Shown here: positions 34,739 through 44,569 of the stretch, one piece after another
Layout: each line of letters opens with the position of its first letter
Numbering within the stretch: the stretch's first letter is position 1
Source: Kingdonia uniflora
Taxonomy: Eukaryota; Streptophyta; Magnoliopsida; Ranunculales; Circaeasteraceae
Assembly (NCBI GenBank): GCA_014058105.1
Contig: JACGCM010001594.1
Span: 1,054,001 to 1,118,000, forward strand
Reading direction: 5' to 3'
Length of the DNA stretch: 64,000 nucleotides
Translations under genes and position numbers: made by a program
Notes under the pieces: model-generated
Database searches by the model: none
Seen by the model: the letters and a program-made list of their open reading frames with translations, nothing else
What the model was told of the DNA's origin: nothing

Positions 34739-35169
34739 CTTTTTCTCTTATATGAAATTCTTAAAAATTGTCGAATTATTGGACATTCGACAATTAATTG
34801 TCGAAATAGACTGAATTCGACAATTTCTTCCCATGAACCAGGTATGTTAATTTTGTGTGTTTATGTATAAACCTATGATTTTTAAGAGAAGGTTATTCAT
34901 GACAGGTGGCACGCCAAATACATACATAAAACCGAAAAGCTGGTAAGTTATAATGCGACTTCTAATTTGTTTTTCACCAAATACTAATCATGTGGATCTA
35001 AATGGGCCCAGCAAACCAAACTGACGATATCCAAAGACATGAGATTCAACCTCGAAACTGACAATAATGAATAGGTATGTGCAATTTGTCATCCTACGTT
35101 TATATTTTTGTTTTAAATTACTTTTATTTTAAATTCTAACTACGCTATTGTGGTTGTGTTTGGGATGTA

Positions 35170-35841
35170 GGGAGTGTGGCGCCTGGCACTGAAAGGCGCT
35201 ATTGAAGGAGGGGATTTTGAAGATCCTGAAGACCCGACATACGAGGAACTAGGTAGACAGTTTATGAAACTCTTAACAATTGCTCAAGAGGGTCCAAAGG
35301 GGGAATACGAAGATGACATAATCTTATCGGGAAGGGGGAGTATCAAGAAATGATCGATTCAAGGTTGAAGAAGATTGATCATAAAACTAATCTAAGACAG
35401 AGTTTGTTTCAACCATTTAATTGATTCCAACTGGATATACGCGATGTTGAAAGAGATGGTAACACAACATTTAGGGTTGCTGCGTCATATGCGTATCAGA
35501 GCCAAATAAAGTTCTTGAATGTGAAGGTTTCTTTGTGTACCTTGAAGATAAAAAAACCTTCTTATTGGAAGGGCGCTTTCAGTCAGAGGTTAGACGTAGC
35601 TTATAATGATTTGGGAGAGAGAAGGTACGAAACTTTGCTACGGGCCTTTAAGTTCGATGCTGTATTTGTAAAATATTTGTATATGGGTCATTTGTTGGCA
35701 ACATATTACGAGAAGGTGGTCATCTTCATCAGCAACAAGGAGGCTTTAACGTTCCTACCTTTATTTTGGCCGAAAACAAACAACAAGATTATTAAAGAGA
35801 AGAGGTTTAAAAACATTCTTGTTGATAGTACGAAGTATTAG
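35170..35841 (+). pseudogene. OTU-like cysteine protease remnant in element 1
   Basis: After an acidic segment (GVWRLALKGAIEGGDFEDPE) the frame gives IRDVERDGNTTFRVAASYAY, aligned by eye with the OTU catalytic D-G-N-C-G-F-R. The catalytic Cys position is Thr. Further on, YMGHLLATYYEKVVIFISNK and EALTFLPL match the 'MGHLIA..YN..VV..LS' segment of OTU domains carried by plant MULEs. One TAA stop near 35420 and the Cys loss mean no protease activity. The assignment is by pattern only. Confidence 0.5.
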
Positions 35842-36094
35842 TGGGTTGGAATGACATCCGCTTTCTACACTGCGGTGGACGCATGTGAAATTGGATATTC
35901 CAGATGCTTTTGTGAAGCAATGTGTGAAAAACTATTTTGACGCGCCAAACGAAGCTTGGATGAAGTTGATGAAAGACAACAATGTTAACTCACTTGATTA
36001 CAACTTAAATGATTTGATCTTTTGTTGAATGTTGTATACCTATTTGTACATGTATGTAATTTTTATAGCTTGTAAAGAGAAGTACCTGATACAT

Positions 36095-36330
36095 AAAAAT
36101 TGTCGATTTTATTATCAATTTGACAATAAATTGTCGACTTTATAGTTTTTTGATAATTAATTGTCGAGTTCATTATTTTCGACAATAAATTGTTGACTTA
36201 AAGAAGTTGTTCGACAATTAATTGTCAACTTTACAGAAATGCGACAATTAATTGTCGAATTACTGTAAACTGGACAGATACTTTCATAGAAATTGTCGCA
36301 CCATAAACTTATTCAACAATAAATACAAAG
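36095..36330. repeat. TCGACAAT palindrome array, right side of element 1
   Basis: About ten half-sites, including CGACAATTAATTGTCG at about 36242 and near-perfect pairs at 36115-36225. It mirrors the left array, placed between coding remnants and the right TIR. Confidence 0.85.
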
Positions 36331-36796
36331 CTAAAATTTGGACAATAAATACACAACTCAAATTTGGACAATTCAACAACAATAGTTACAATAACCACAA
36401 TAATCCCACAATTCGACAACAATAACATAAACAACAACATTCTAAGAGCAATAAAAGTCCCAATGATATTTGTAATCTGCAATCATATCATCTTCAGCAA
36501 CTTCCAACATCATGGTCGACTTCCAATTACCCTTGACCAATCTGGTTCACATGAATCTTTCATCTTATTATCCAGCAAATTCAATTGAACGATTCACCTC
36601 ACGAAATACAGTTTCGACATGGTAAAAACAATGAGAGAGACTGAGAAAGCTTCGTACCTCAACGAGAAAGTGATTTAGTAGGAGATGGAGTGCCTACAAC
36701 AAACGGCGGGACAGAAAACTCCTGAAATTTGAATTTGAATCTTGTCGTACAGAGCGAGTGAGAGAGGCAGAGTTTTTTTTATATATATATATTTTT

Positions 36797-36951
36797 TGCC
36801 ACGTGGGAGAGAGGGAGAGTTGAGTGGGAGAGAGAGAGAGCTGAGTAGGAGGGAGGGAGAGCTGAGTGGGCAGGTGAGGTGGCGATTTTAATGGAGAGGA
36901 GAGAGTGTAGGAGGTGTCTAGCAGATTGAGAGTGTAGGGGAATCCTCCCCC
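36797..36951 (-). repeat. Right TIR of element 1
   Basis: Inverted copy of 33334-33468, about 20 bp longer through small insertions, ending GGGGAATCCTCCCCC. Confidence 0.85.
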
Positions 36952-37117
36952 TAGTTGGTATAGCTACTAACACATTATGCTTGTGAAAGATATGATATAT
37001 TTTTTAAGTTAGTCAAAATTAAGTGGAGCTCTTTCAGCTTTTTTGATTTCTTAATAATTTGTGAGCCTCATGCAATACATTGACTTACACTGTTGTTATG
37101 AATAACATGAGCAGACC

Positions 37118-37746
37118 ATGGCTCTACCGCAACCTAATACCGGTTTTTTTGTCGGGTTGAACAAAGGACACATTGTGGCAAGGAATTGGCTCCACACCCA
37201 TCAACTAGGAAAGGGGTACGTTTTTGTACCTTATATTGTTAAATACATCAATACCTTTCTAGTCACTTTTTGAGTTTCTCGGTTGCTCCTGTTACGCTAA
37301 CCTGGCTCTTAACAGTCTTTCTGTATTTCATCTTTACTGTTACTGAAGTTCCTCTCGTATTGTAATCCCTTGTATATAAATGTAAATACATTTATTAAAA
37401 CAGTGTTACTTTATTTCCCTGTTATGTCTCAAAAATCTCTCTCAGCACCTAATTTTCTATATGATAATTTATGTCTAGCATATCTATTTCTCAAATTACT
37501 ACCTTTGAAATTTGATCCAGTGGTAAATATTTTTTGTTACTTAAATGATTGTATGTTTTGCCATCACAGAAAACAAGCAAAAGAGTCCACATTGTTAGGA
37601 ACCTCATCAGGGAAGTTGCTGGGTTTGCACCATATGAGAAGAGAATTACCGAGCTTCTGAGGGTTGGAAAGGGCATGCACAAGAGGGCCAAGAAGAAGAG
37701 AGAGGAGATGTCCAACGTTCTTCACAAGATTAAGATTAAGAAGTAG
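37118..37746 (+). pseudogene. RPL36: Ribosomal protein eL36 pseudogene (intron-containing)
   Basis: Exon 1 (37118-37215) starts MALPQPNTGFFVGLNKGHIV. A one-base deletion then shifts the frame, after which ELAPHPSTRKG is read before donor GTACGT. Intron 37216-37569 ends CATCACAG. Exon 2 (37570-37746) reads [19 protein letters not shown] and then [15 protein letters not shown] before joining directly to [15 protein letters not shown]. About 13 residues normally between VGK and HKRAKK are missing. eL36 is a large-subunit ribosomal protein of about 110 residues. The frameshift and the deletion make a working product unlikely. The retained intron shows a DNA-level copy, not a retrocopy. Confidence 0.85.
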
Positions 37747-38456
37747 ACTTTCTTCTGTTGTGCTTTAGGATTTTCTTCAGTACTTTGTTTAAGTGGTTGA
37801 ATTTTAACTGAAGTTTGCAGTTTTGCTCTTTCAGTTTTATTGAATTATTAGAACCATTATTGTTCTGAAGTGTTTCATTTGCTTTGGAATGAAGACTGGT
37901 TAGCTTTCTTTAAGTTGTAGTTCTGAATGAATATGAGCTTGTGTTTCTTCTATTCTTATTTTTGCTTGCATAATTCACCCCCTTATAGGGATGGGTATTG
38001 GTGATGATGTCTAGTGACAGTCTTCCATACATTGTTGAAAGGAAACAGTTATATTGATCCCAGCTTGACCCATTATGCAACCGGGTATAATTTGTACTGC
38101 AACAGGTTCGATTGGTGAAGGTCTGAAAGACTGAAATTGGAGATACGGTATGATGTGTGACCAATTCTTGTAAATAGCAATGTAGTATCATTCTTGTAAA
38201 TAGCAAAATAGTATAACATTGCAAAGTCTTGATCATCTATGAAATGTTTGAGTGGATGCGATAATGAGAAAATTATTCTGAAATTCGATCTCAAAATATT
38301 CGTAGGAATGATCTTTGATAGTTGAAAAATGTCTGGAATTACTTAAAAAACAGCATAGATCGAGAACCCATAGCACAAAATTTTCTGAAATTAATTCCTC
38401 TTTAAAATGATGATAAACTGGTCCCATAATGAAAACAATTTCCTTCTATTTAGAGA
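37747..38456. other. Unassigned stretch
   Basis: 3' flank of the eL36 pseudogene followed by AT-rich sequence. Short reverse frames here are not recognisable. A duplicated CTTGTAAATAGCAA word occurs near 38170 and 38193. Confidence 0.4.
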
Positions 38457-38817
38457 TCACACTGTTACTCTGTGCACGGTAGATTGAGCTGTAGTGCCAA
38501 TGCCATCAGAAGCTTCCAAAGTCTCTCTTGCTTCATTGAGTTTGAGAGCAATCTCATCCCCCGTATATCCTTGATCAGAGAGCTTATCTTCAAGCACCAC
38601 AAGTTTGAGCTGAATTCGACGTTTTCTTTCATGCTCTAATAAATCTTTGTTAACCATCTTTTCACCACCAATTCCTTGATCACCCTCCGATCCTTTTGAT
38701 TCTTCTGTCGATGTACTTCTTGGCCTTACGAAGAATTTGTTAGTTTGAAGTTTGAACGTAACCATTCGTTTTAGACCCACTTCCTGTCTGCAACCCCTTT
38801 CCATTGACCTCACACAT
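38457..38817 (-). pseudogene. CWC21/Cwf21-domain splicing factor pseudogene fragment
   Basis: From the reverse-strand ATG 38817 the frame gives MCEVNGKGLQTGSGSKTNGY, a degraded form of the [20 protein letters not shown] start. A duplication of about 7 bp (CAAACTT/CAAACT) shifts the frame, then come QTNKFFVRPRS, KDLLEHERKRRIQLKL and LEDKLSDQGYTGDEIALKL, the cwf21 domain. Cwc21/SRm300-like proteins act in the spliceosome near Prp8. Only the N-terminal third is present. Its start codon lies about 20 bp from the left TIR of element 2, which therefore separates it from any promoter. Confidence 0.8.
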
Positions 38818-39344
38818 TTTAAAACATTTTTTTGTTTATATCGGAGAGGATTTAGAGATGCCCAAAAACCAAACCCTCAAGTCTCACTCAATCCCAAAAT
38901 TTGTGATTTGAATGAGGTGAAAAACATTTTGGTCCGTCCTGCCCCACTTCCACTCTCTTCAGTCACGTAGTATTTCCCTCTCTTCTCCCATGATTTTCAA
39001 ATTCGAACAAATTAGTTTTCATATCTTTTTCTCTCTCATATCACTCTCTCACCCATACCATTCTCTCTCTTTCTTTCTTGCGATTTCTGTCATTAGAGGT
39101 AAAATTATTCTCTCCAAAGAACTGCGACAGCCACAGTCATAAAAGAAAGTATGAGAAGACTCATCTTCGTTCACAGGTATTTGGAACCCTTATCTCTCTC
39201 AAAGTTAGACATAGTAGTATGTGATACCCTACTTGCTTTGTATTAAATGTTGTGATTGTAATTATTAGGGTTAGTAATCCTCTGTGTATGCCAATTTTGG
39301 TCTCCCTAGGTAATTTGTTTATCATTAATTACCTGTGTATGAAT

Positions 39345-39580
39345 TGTCGGTAATACGTAATTCGACAATTTTTTAAGCATAAGTCTCAGCAGTCACTAAA
39401 GAATTGTCGAAATCGACAATATTAGTTGTGCAATTGCTCACATGTATTATCGTAATTGTCAATGTCGATAATATTACATATAAAAGTTTTCACACACTAA
39501 CTACATTGTCGAACTCGACAATAGTTTACATGCAAGTCTTCACATAAATGAGTATATTGTCGAACTCGACAATATTATAT
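39345..39580. repeat. TCGACAAT palindrome array, left side of element 2
   Basis: About five pairs of the form ATTGTCGAA(A/C)TCGACAAT (for example about 39403, 39503 and 39555) plus weaker ones. The half-site is the same as in element 1 but the pairs point the other way (ATTGTCGA first). Confidence 0.85.
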
Positions 39581-39737
39581 TTGTTTTCAGCTTGTTTTAG
39601 GCTACCATATACGTTGTAAGCATATTTTGTTAAGGCATAACAATTTCATAGGGTTTTACTTTTGTTATTTCAGAGGCCTGACAATGGTGTTTAGTTTTTT
39701 GCACTAGGTTCATAAATTATTTTGTGCGTGTTTTTTC

Positions 39738-40460
39738 ATGGAGGAGTCAGAGAATTACGATAGTGTCCACATCCCAGTTTCTTCGCCAACTCACGAAGAA
39801 ATCTATCCAGTACTGCAAGAAGTTGAAGCAGAAGAAGCAAGGTAAGCAAAGATAGAGTGAGAATTGGAATTTGGACGACTAGAAAATAAGTTCTGGGCGG
39901 AGCAAGATTCGGCATATTTTAATTCACTGCGCAAGAGGCCTAATTACGATTCTTTTGACAATTCTTTAGATGGGTGGCAAATGGGTCAATATAAATGGGA
40001 AGAATATCAATGTAACTAGATTTTTGGATATGACTACATGTTAGAAGTCTGTGTTGTACAACGAGTTTTTGTGGGGTGATTGTTTATATTTTGTATTCAC
40101 TCTTTTATAGCATGTGATGTAATGAAGGCTTTTGAAATGAAATAAGCATGCATTGGACATTACTTGTGTTGGGTTTATGATATTTTGTTAAATTACTTGC
40201 AACTAACAATCGTTTCTTTTTTGTGTCAATTTGTCAGTGAGATTGACAATAGAAGACTCCGTAGATGAAAATTGGAGTAAAGTTATTCGTGATGAGTCCC
40301 TAGAAGGGTCTAAAAATGAACGTATTATAGACCTGTTGTTAGCGGAAGCCCCATACGAGAGTCAACATTTTGATATTGTTGAGGACGCACATCTGTGGTA
40401 CAAATAATATGGAAGAGGGCAGGGTTTCTCCACTAATGACACAAAGGTACGCCTTCTCTT
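39738..40460 (+). pseudogene. FAR1-like ORF remnant in element 2
   Basis: A first segment starts MEESENYDSVHIPVSSPTHE (39738) and is broken by TAA at 39842. A later exon (about 40240-40446) reads SQHFDIVEDAHLWYK, a stop, then YGRGQGFSTNDTK before a GTACGC donor. The pattern F-x2-VEDA-x-x-WY-x2-YG-x4-GFS resembles the FAR1 DNA-binding domain found in FAR1/FHY3 proteins and MULE transposases. No transposase core follows. Confidence 0.4.
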
Positions 40461-40539
40461 GAACAATAACATTGATTGTGTAAAAATAATGAGTGATTAC
40501 TAAATAAAATGTAACAAATAATGGGAATAAAAAATAATA

Positions 40540-41039
40540 ATTAAGTAGTATACCTGCCCTAGCGCGATCGACCTCGCTCTATGGAAATTGAAGCTCCTGA
40601 GCAAACTAGTATCAATAGGGCCAACCTCTTCGTTGTTTGCAGCCCCCTTGCCTTCAGAATTACCCCCAGCACTACGTTCACAATTATCCCCAACACTAGG
40701 AATATTAACATGAGAATCTCTTGGGAGCATTGGTTGAGCTCCCAAAGCAGCTTGGGCAGACTCACTTTAAATTTGAAAACCCCCAGTCACTCAAACCTCA
40801 TCACCATCTTCAATATGATCTATTCTATCAACTCAACTATGTACAGAAAGACCCTTATTTGTAGTTTTAATGTTGGGGGACTGTTTAACAGTATTTGGAG
40901 GGACCACTGTTGTCGTCTTAAAAGTCTTTCTCTTTCTCTTATATGTAACTAGATCTTCAAAGTTTGGGTGTTCTGGCTCTGCTCTGTCCAACTCTCTTTT
41001 TCTTTTATTGGAAGCTGTAGGATGCATTTTATCTTTCAT
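40540..41039 (-). pseudogene. PMD-like ORF of element 2
   Basis: The reverse-strand start near 41039 gives MKDKMHPTASNKRKRELD, then HPNFEDLVTYKRKRKT. After a stop and frameshift it reads GPIDTSLLRSFNFHRARSIA followed by LGQVY. Each piece has a partner in element 1: PTAS-KR, HPN(Y/F), KR(R)KT and (G/C)P-x-D-x-x-LL-x-SF-x2-HRA-x4-LGQV. It starts about 50 bp from the right palindrome array. It is broken, so only its homologue in element 1 keeps an open frame. Confidence 0.6.
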
Positions 41040-41084
41040 TGTGTACCTGTACACAATTTTATGGGAATTAGTATAAGTCTCAGT

Positions 41085-41370
41085 ACAATATTGTCGAAAT
41101 TGATAATATTATATATATGTGTATAACTCCAATTGTACTTGATAATTGTCGAAATTGACAATGTTATATATGCAATGCTTCATGTACATTATCATAATTA
41201 TCGAGCTCAATAATATTTGGTTTCATAACTCTAATTAAACTTGATAAATTGTCAATTTTAACAATTTTCATTTTCCATAAGTCAAATTTCACAGTTAAAT
41301 TGTCGAATTCGACAATACTATATATCCATAACTCTAATCCCATTGCCATATTGTCGAATTTGACAATTTT
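41085..41370. repeat. TCGACAAT palindrome array, right side of element 2
   Basis: About six pairs of the ATTGTCGAA..TCGACAAT form, the best at 41297-41315 (ATTGTCGAATTCGACAAT). It lies directly upstream of the minus-strand PMD-like ORF. Confidence 0.85.
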
Positions 41371-42076
41371 GGTCATCCAATGCACAGAGGGGACATGAAC
41401 TAGGGGTACAATGCACAAAGGGGAAAGAAATTGCCAATTTTGATTGTAAATACATTACACAAAAGGGTAAATGAACTATAATTATTGGGGGATATTAAGA
41501 TATTGTCAAGGTATAGCAGAGATTTGAGATTTCCAATACCTTTAAATAGACGCCAATTTCCACTTTCTCTCCATTCTCTAATATTACACATCAACCCTTT
41601 AATTATTATTCCCTTCCTAAAAAGATGAAATCCCAATAAAAAGAAATTTGTCTCCCCTGTCTTTAACGATCAGTATAATAGAGAGAAACTGCTCGAGAGA
41701 GAAAAAAAGATTTAAGGAAGAGAACTTAGGGAAGGTTTAGGGAATTTGAATTATACTCTAATGGTGAGTATAATAGAGTTTGGTTTGCAAGAGAGAGAAA
41801 AAAAAAAGGTGGCTTGTAAGAGAGAGTGAGAGGAAAATACAACAATTAATGTGATGTTTGAAATCTTTGTAAGAGAGAGGGAAAGAGAGACAACAATGTG
41901 GTGTAACTGCCAGCTAAAGATTGTGTGGCAAGATAGACCAAAATGTTTTTCACCTCATTTCCTTTATAACAAATCACCAATTTTAAGAACCACTCATCTA
42001 ATAGAGATGAGTGGTTGGTATTGAGTGAGACTTGAGTGTTTGGTTTTTGAGTGTCTCTAAATCCTTTCCCTATATA

Positions 42077-42464
42077 GGTATTTTTAAACAAAAATCTTGG
42101 AGGAATCCAGATAGAGGAAAGGAGGATTGGAGGAATCCGGATGGAAGACCGGGTGATAGGATAAAAGTCAGATGATAGGCTTATAATCAAAATTTTAATC
42201 CTAAACAAACCAGAAAGATCCTGAGAAGTTTCTGAGCATTAGTGTGATGTACCCTGCGACAACCAAAATCGGGATATTTAACTGTAGATCATATTCTCGA
42301 TGGACTTTTAAGGTATTCTCTTTCCTTCTTCCAGATCTCGGTTGAAACCTCCACTCGTTGAGAATAAAATGAAACTAGCAGTAGAAGTTAAAATATAACT
42401 TAAGTTACTTCTCCAGAAAATAAACTCGCTGATGCCGTAAGATTTATTATACATTAGAGAAGGG
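42077..42464. other. Unassigned stretch
   Basis: Between the right TIR of element 2 and the dispersed repeat. I see no gene. A GGAGGAATCC(A/G)GAT word is repeated near 42099 and 42130. Confidence 0.4.
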
Positions 42465-42590
42465 TGCTTTTCTAAAAGACAAATTCGCCATTGTCTCAAG
42501 GATAAAGGGGGGCTGAGATTTGTGGGGAAGAGGGAGATCGACGGCCTATATTTGTTCAACTATTTGGCTTAGGGGTATTTTCGACCTTGT
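42465..42590 (+). repeat. Dispersed repeat, copy 2 (partner at 8915-9040)
   Basis: AGACAAATTCGCCATTGTCT, then GGATAAAGGGGGGCTGAGAT and GACGGCCTATATT match copy 1 with scattered substitutions, and pyrimidine-rich sequence with (CT)n follows (42712-42748). Confidence 0.6.
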
Positions 42591-42712
42591 CTCTCTCTCC
42601 TATCAAATTACAGCTCTTCTTCTTTAAAATTTCAAAATACCCCGACTCTTCTTCTTCTCTCCATCTCTCCTTCTTCTCTCCGCATCTCCATCTCCACAAT
42701 GTACTTATCTTT

Positions 42713-42747
<35 letters not shown>

Positions 42748-42958
42748 GAACTCTTCTTCTCTCTATCAGCTCTCTCTCTCTATATCTCTTTCTCTCTCTG
42801 TTTTGATAAATACTATTCTTAATTTTCCCAATGGAAATGACCCAATCTCTCCCCTTCTTACGTCTCTCAATACCAAAACATCAGTAAACCCCTCTTACCC
42901 AAAACCCCTAATTTGTTAGGGTTTGTGATTTTGATGTTTTTGTTGAGGTTGATTACAG

Positions 42959-43265
42959 TTTTTCAGCAATTGGAGATTGATTATGCGATTGCAGAGAGTA
43001 ATAAGTTGTTGTTACCGCAGTCTTTAAGTTTGGCTGCGATTCTCCGAATCTTCGGTGTTACGAAAGAAGGTTTGATTTTGTCGATTTGAGTTTTGTTTTG
43101 TTTGAATTAGTTTTTATGAAGTGGGATTGAGGAAAGTTGGGGTTTTGATGTTTGATAGGGCATAGTGTTTGCTGTAATGTTCATGGGTTTCGGTCGTATT
43201 TCTACATCAATTGTCCTCCAGGAATGGGTCCCGACGATATCTCCAAATTCCATCAAACACTAGAG
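42959..43265 (+). pseudogene. POLD1: DNA polymerase delta catalytic subunit, two-exon fragment
   Basis: Exon 42959-43069, after acceptor GATTACAG, reads FQQLEIDYAIAESNKLLLPQ and then AAILRIFGVTKEG. Intron 43070-43158 (GTTTGA...GATAG) is followed by exon 43159-43265: HSVCCNVHGFRSYFYINCPP, then GMGPDDISKFHQTLE, then donor GTATGT. This is the conserved N-terminal region of the family-B polymerase that synthesises the lagging strand. Splicing phase is intact across the junction. The polymerase and exonuclease domains are absent and unrelated GrpE sequence follows, so this is a captured fragment. Confidence 0.85.
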
Positions 43266-43778
43266 GTATGTACTGCATGTAGTGATTATAAGTTGGCAAA
43301 AGGGAAATCACGACAGGGGAAGTACGAGTTTAGTTTGACTTGGGAGTAATTTTAAGTAATTATAGAAGTTGAAGCTGCAACTTGCATATAACTTAAAAGC
43401 ATGTCCTATAGTTGAGAGTTTAGTTTGAAATGGTTAGCGAGTTGTTTCGCTAACCACCGATGCAAGGTGGTTTGCCAAATCTGACTCCAACCCTTTTGTT
43501 CCCTAATACTTCCAACCAAGGGCACTGCCATACAACCAAGAATGTCTATTTTTTTCTTTTCTTTTAATGAAATGAAAAGATTCATAAACCCTCAGTCAAT
43601 CACTTTGAAATAAGTTGATCTATGAATAAGTTTATTAGATTATAAATATATCATGCATGAACTTAGAAACTGAGATGATACACTAAATAACTTTACGGAA
43701 GATGTCATCTATTTAATTTTTTTTTTATTGACTTGGTGAATGTAACCTTCATAGTAACTCTCTGTATATCAATTGCAG

Positions 43779-44569
43779 AGCTTCACCAAGGTCCTGTAGA
43801 TGTTGCTGACAATCTGGCAAGAGCTTCTACAGTCGTTAAAGATAACTTTCCAAAATTGACACATCTAAAGACGTACTGGAGCTATCCCACTTTTAAAAAT
43901 GCTTTTGGAAGGTGATGAAATGACAGAGAAATAGCTCGCGGAGGTAACATATACTCTTATACTCGAACTTGAATTAACATAATTATTATTAGGTACATTC
44001 ACAACTATTGGTGTGTGTGTGGGGGGGGGTGGATTCTTTATTGTACTCTATACTGAGATGTAACAGTGTCCTGCACAATAATTTGTTAAAGAGCGTGAGG
44101 AACTACCTTTCTTGAACGTCGAGTGTGTACACTTTTTCTATTGCAAATATAGAGCACAAATGGGGAGCGGGTTTTTTTAATACCGTTTCTACTCATAATT
44201 TATACTTGAATTTTGGGGAAAGTATTCCAATTTTCTCTTACCTTTTTCTTGAACTCTTTCGACTTTCCAGAGACTGACTGAAAATACTCCAATGTAGCTC
44301 TCTTTTCATGCTGATCCAAGATGATCACATTTTTTTTTTTGGCTTGAATGATCTCATTTTATTATTATTGTGGTATCAACTTCTTTTCTTCTTCTTTTCC
44401 CGATCCCCATTGTACTTAATAGTCTTCTGGATTCTTTCAGGCATTTAAAATGTTTGGAGTGGAGCAGTTTGATCCTTTAAATGAGCAGTTTGATCCAAAC
44501 AGTCACCATGCGCTCTTTCAAGTAGCTGATGCTTCTAAGCCTCCAGGCATTGTTGCTATTGTTCTTAAG
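43779..44569 (+). pseudogene. Mitochondrial GrpE (HSP70 nucleotide exchange factor) fragment
   Basis: Exon 43779-43943 (after CAATTGCAG) begins SFTK, shifts frame, then reads VDVADNLARASTVVKDNFPK and later LLEGDEMTEK, TAG, LAE, where the family has MTEKQLAE (CAG changed to TAG). Exon 44441-44569 (after TTTCAG) reads FKMFGVEQFDPLNEQFDPNS, then HHALFQVADASKPPGIVA before donor GTATAA. This spans the middle to C-terminal part of GrpE, including most of the beta domain that contacts Hsp70. Splice sites are retained; one nonsense codon and two frame breaks kill it. Confidence 0.85.

Larger units (their letters stand above)
33334..36951 (+). mobile_element. Long-TIR MULE-like DNA transposon with PMD-like and OTU-like ORFs (element 1)
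   Basis: Imperfect inverted repeats of about 135-155 bp (33334-33468 and 36797-36951) start GGGGGAGGATTCCCCTACA and end at CCACGTGGC. Inside are palindrome arrays on both sides, a PMD-like ORF and a degenerate OTU-protease-like ORF. Long TIRs plus PMD or OTU cargo fit Mutator-like elements. No MULE transposase is recognisable, and I could not see a clear 9-bp target duplication, so the superfamily is inference. It lies just after a splice donor of the HIRIP3-like pseudogene. Confidence 0.7.
38837..42076 (+). mobile_element. Long-TIR MULE-like DNA transposon (element 2)
   Basis: Inverted repeats of about 105-140 bp (38837-38942 and 41936-42076) share AGGATTTAGAGA, CAAAAACCAAAC, CTCAAGTCTCACTCAAT and AATGAGGTGAAAAACATTTT. 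The right copy has an extra 35-bp hairpin-like insert (ACCACTCATCT...AGATGAGTGGT). Palindrome arrays lie inside both ends. A PMD-like ORF on the minus strand is homologous to that of element 1, and a FAR1-like segment lies on the plus strand. Left and right TIR starts resemble those of element 1 only weakly. TSD not evident. Confidence 0.7.

Noticed and set aside
33325..36960. 9-bp target duplication for element 1
   Set aside because: Flanks ATTTAATTT and TAGTTGGTA do not match, so the MULE assignment rests on TIR length and cargo only.
42587..42919. 110-codon Ser/Leu-rich frame
   Set aside because: Pyrimidine-rich sequence ahead of the POLD1 exon; composition explains it.
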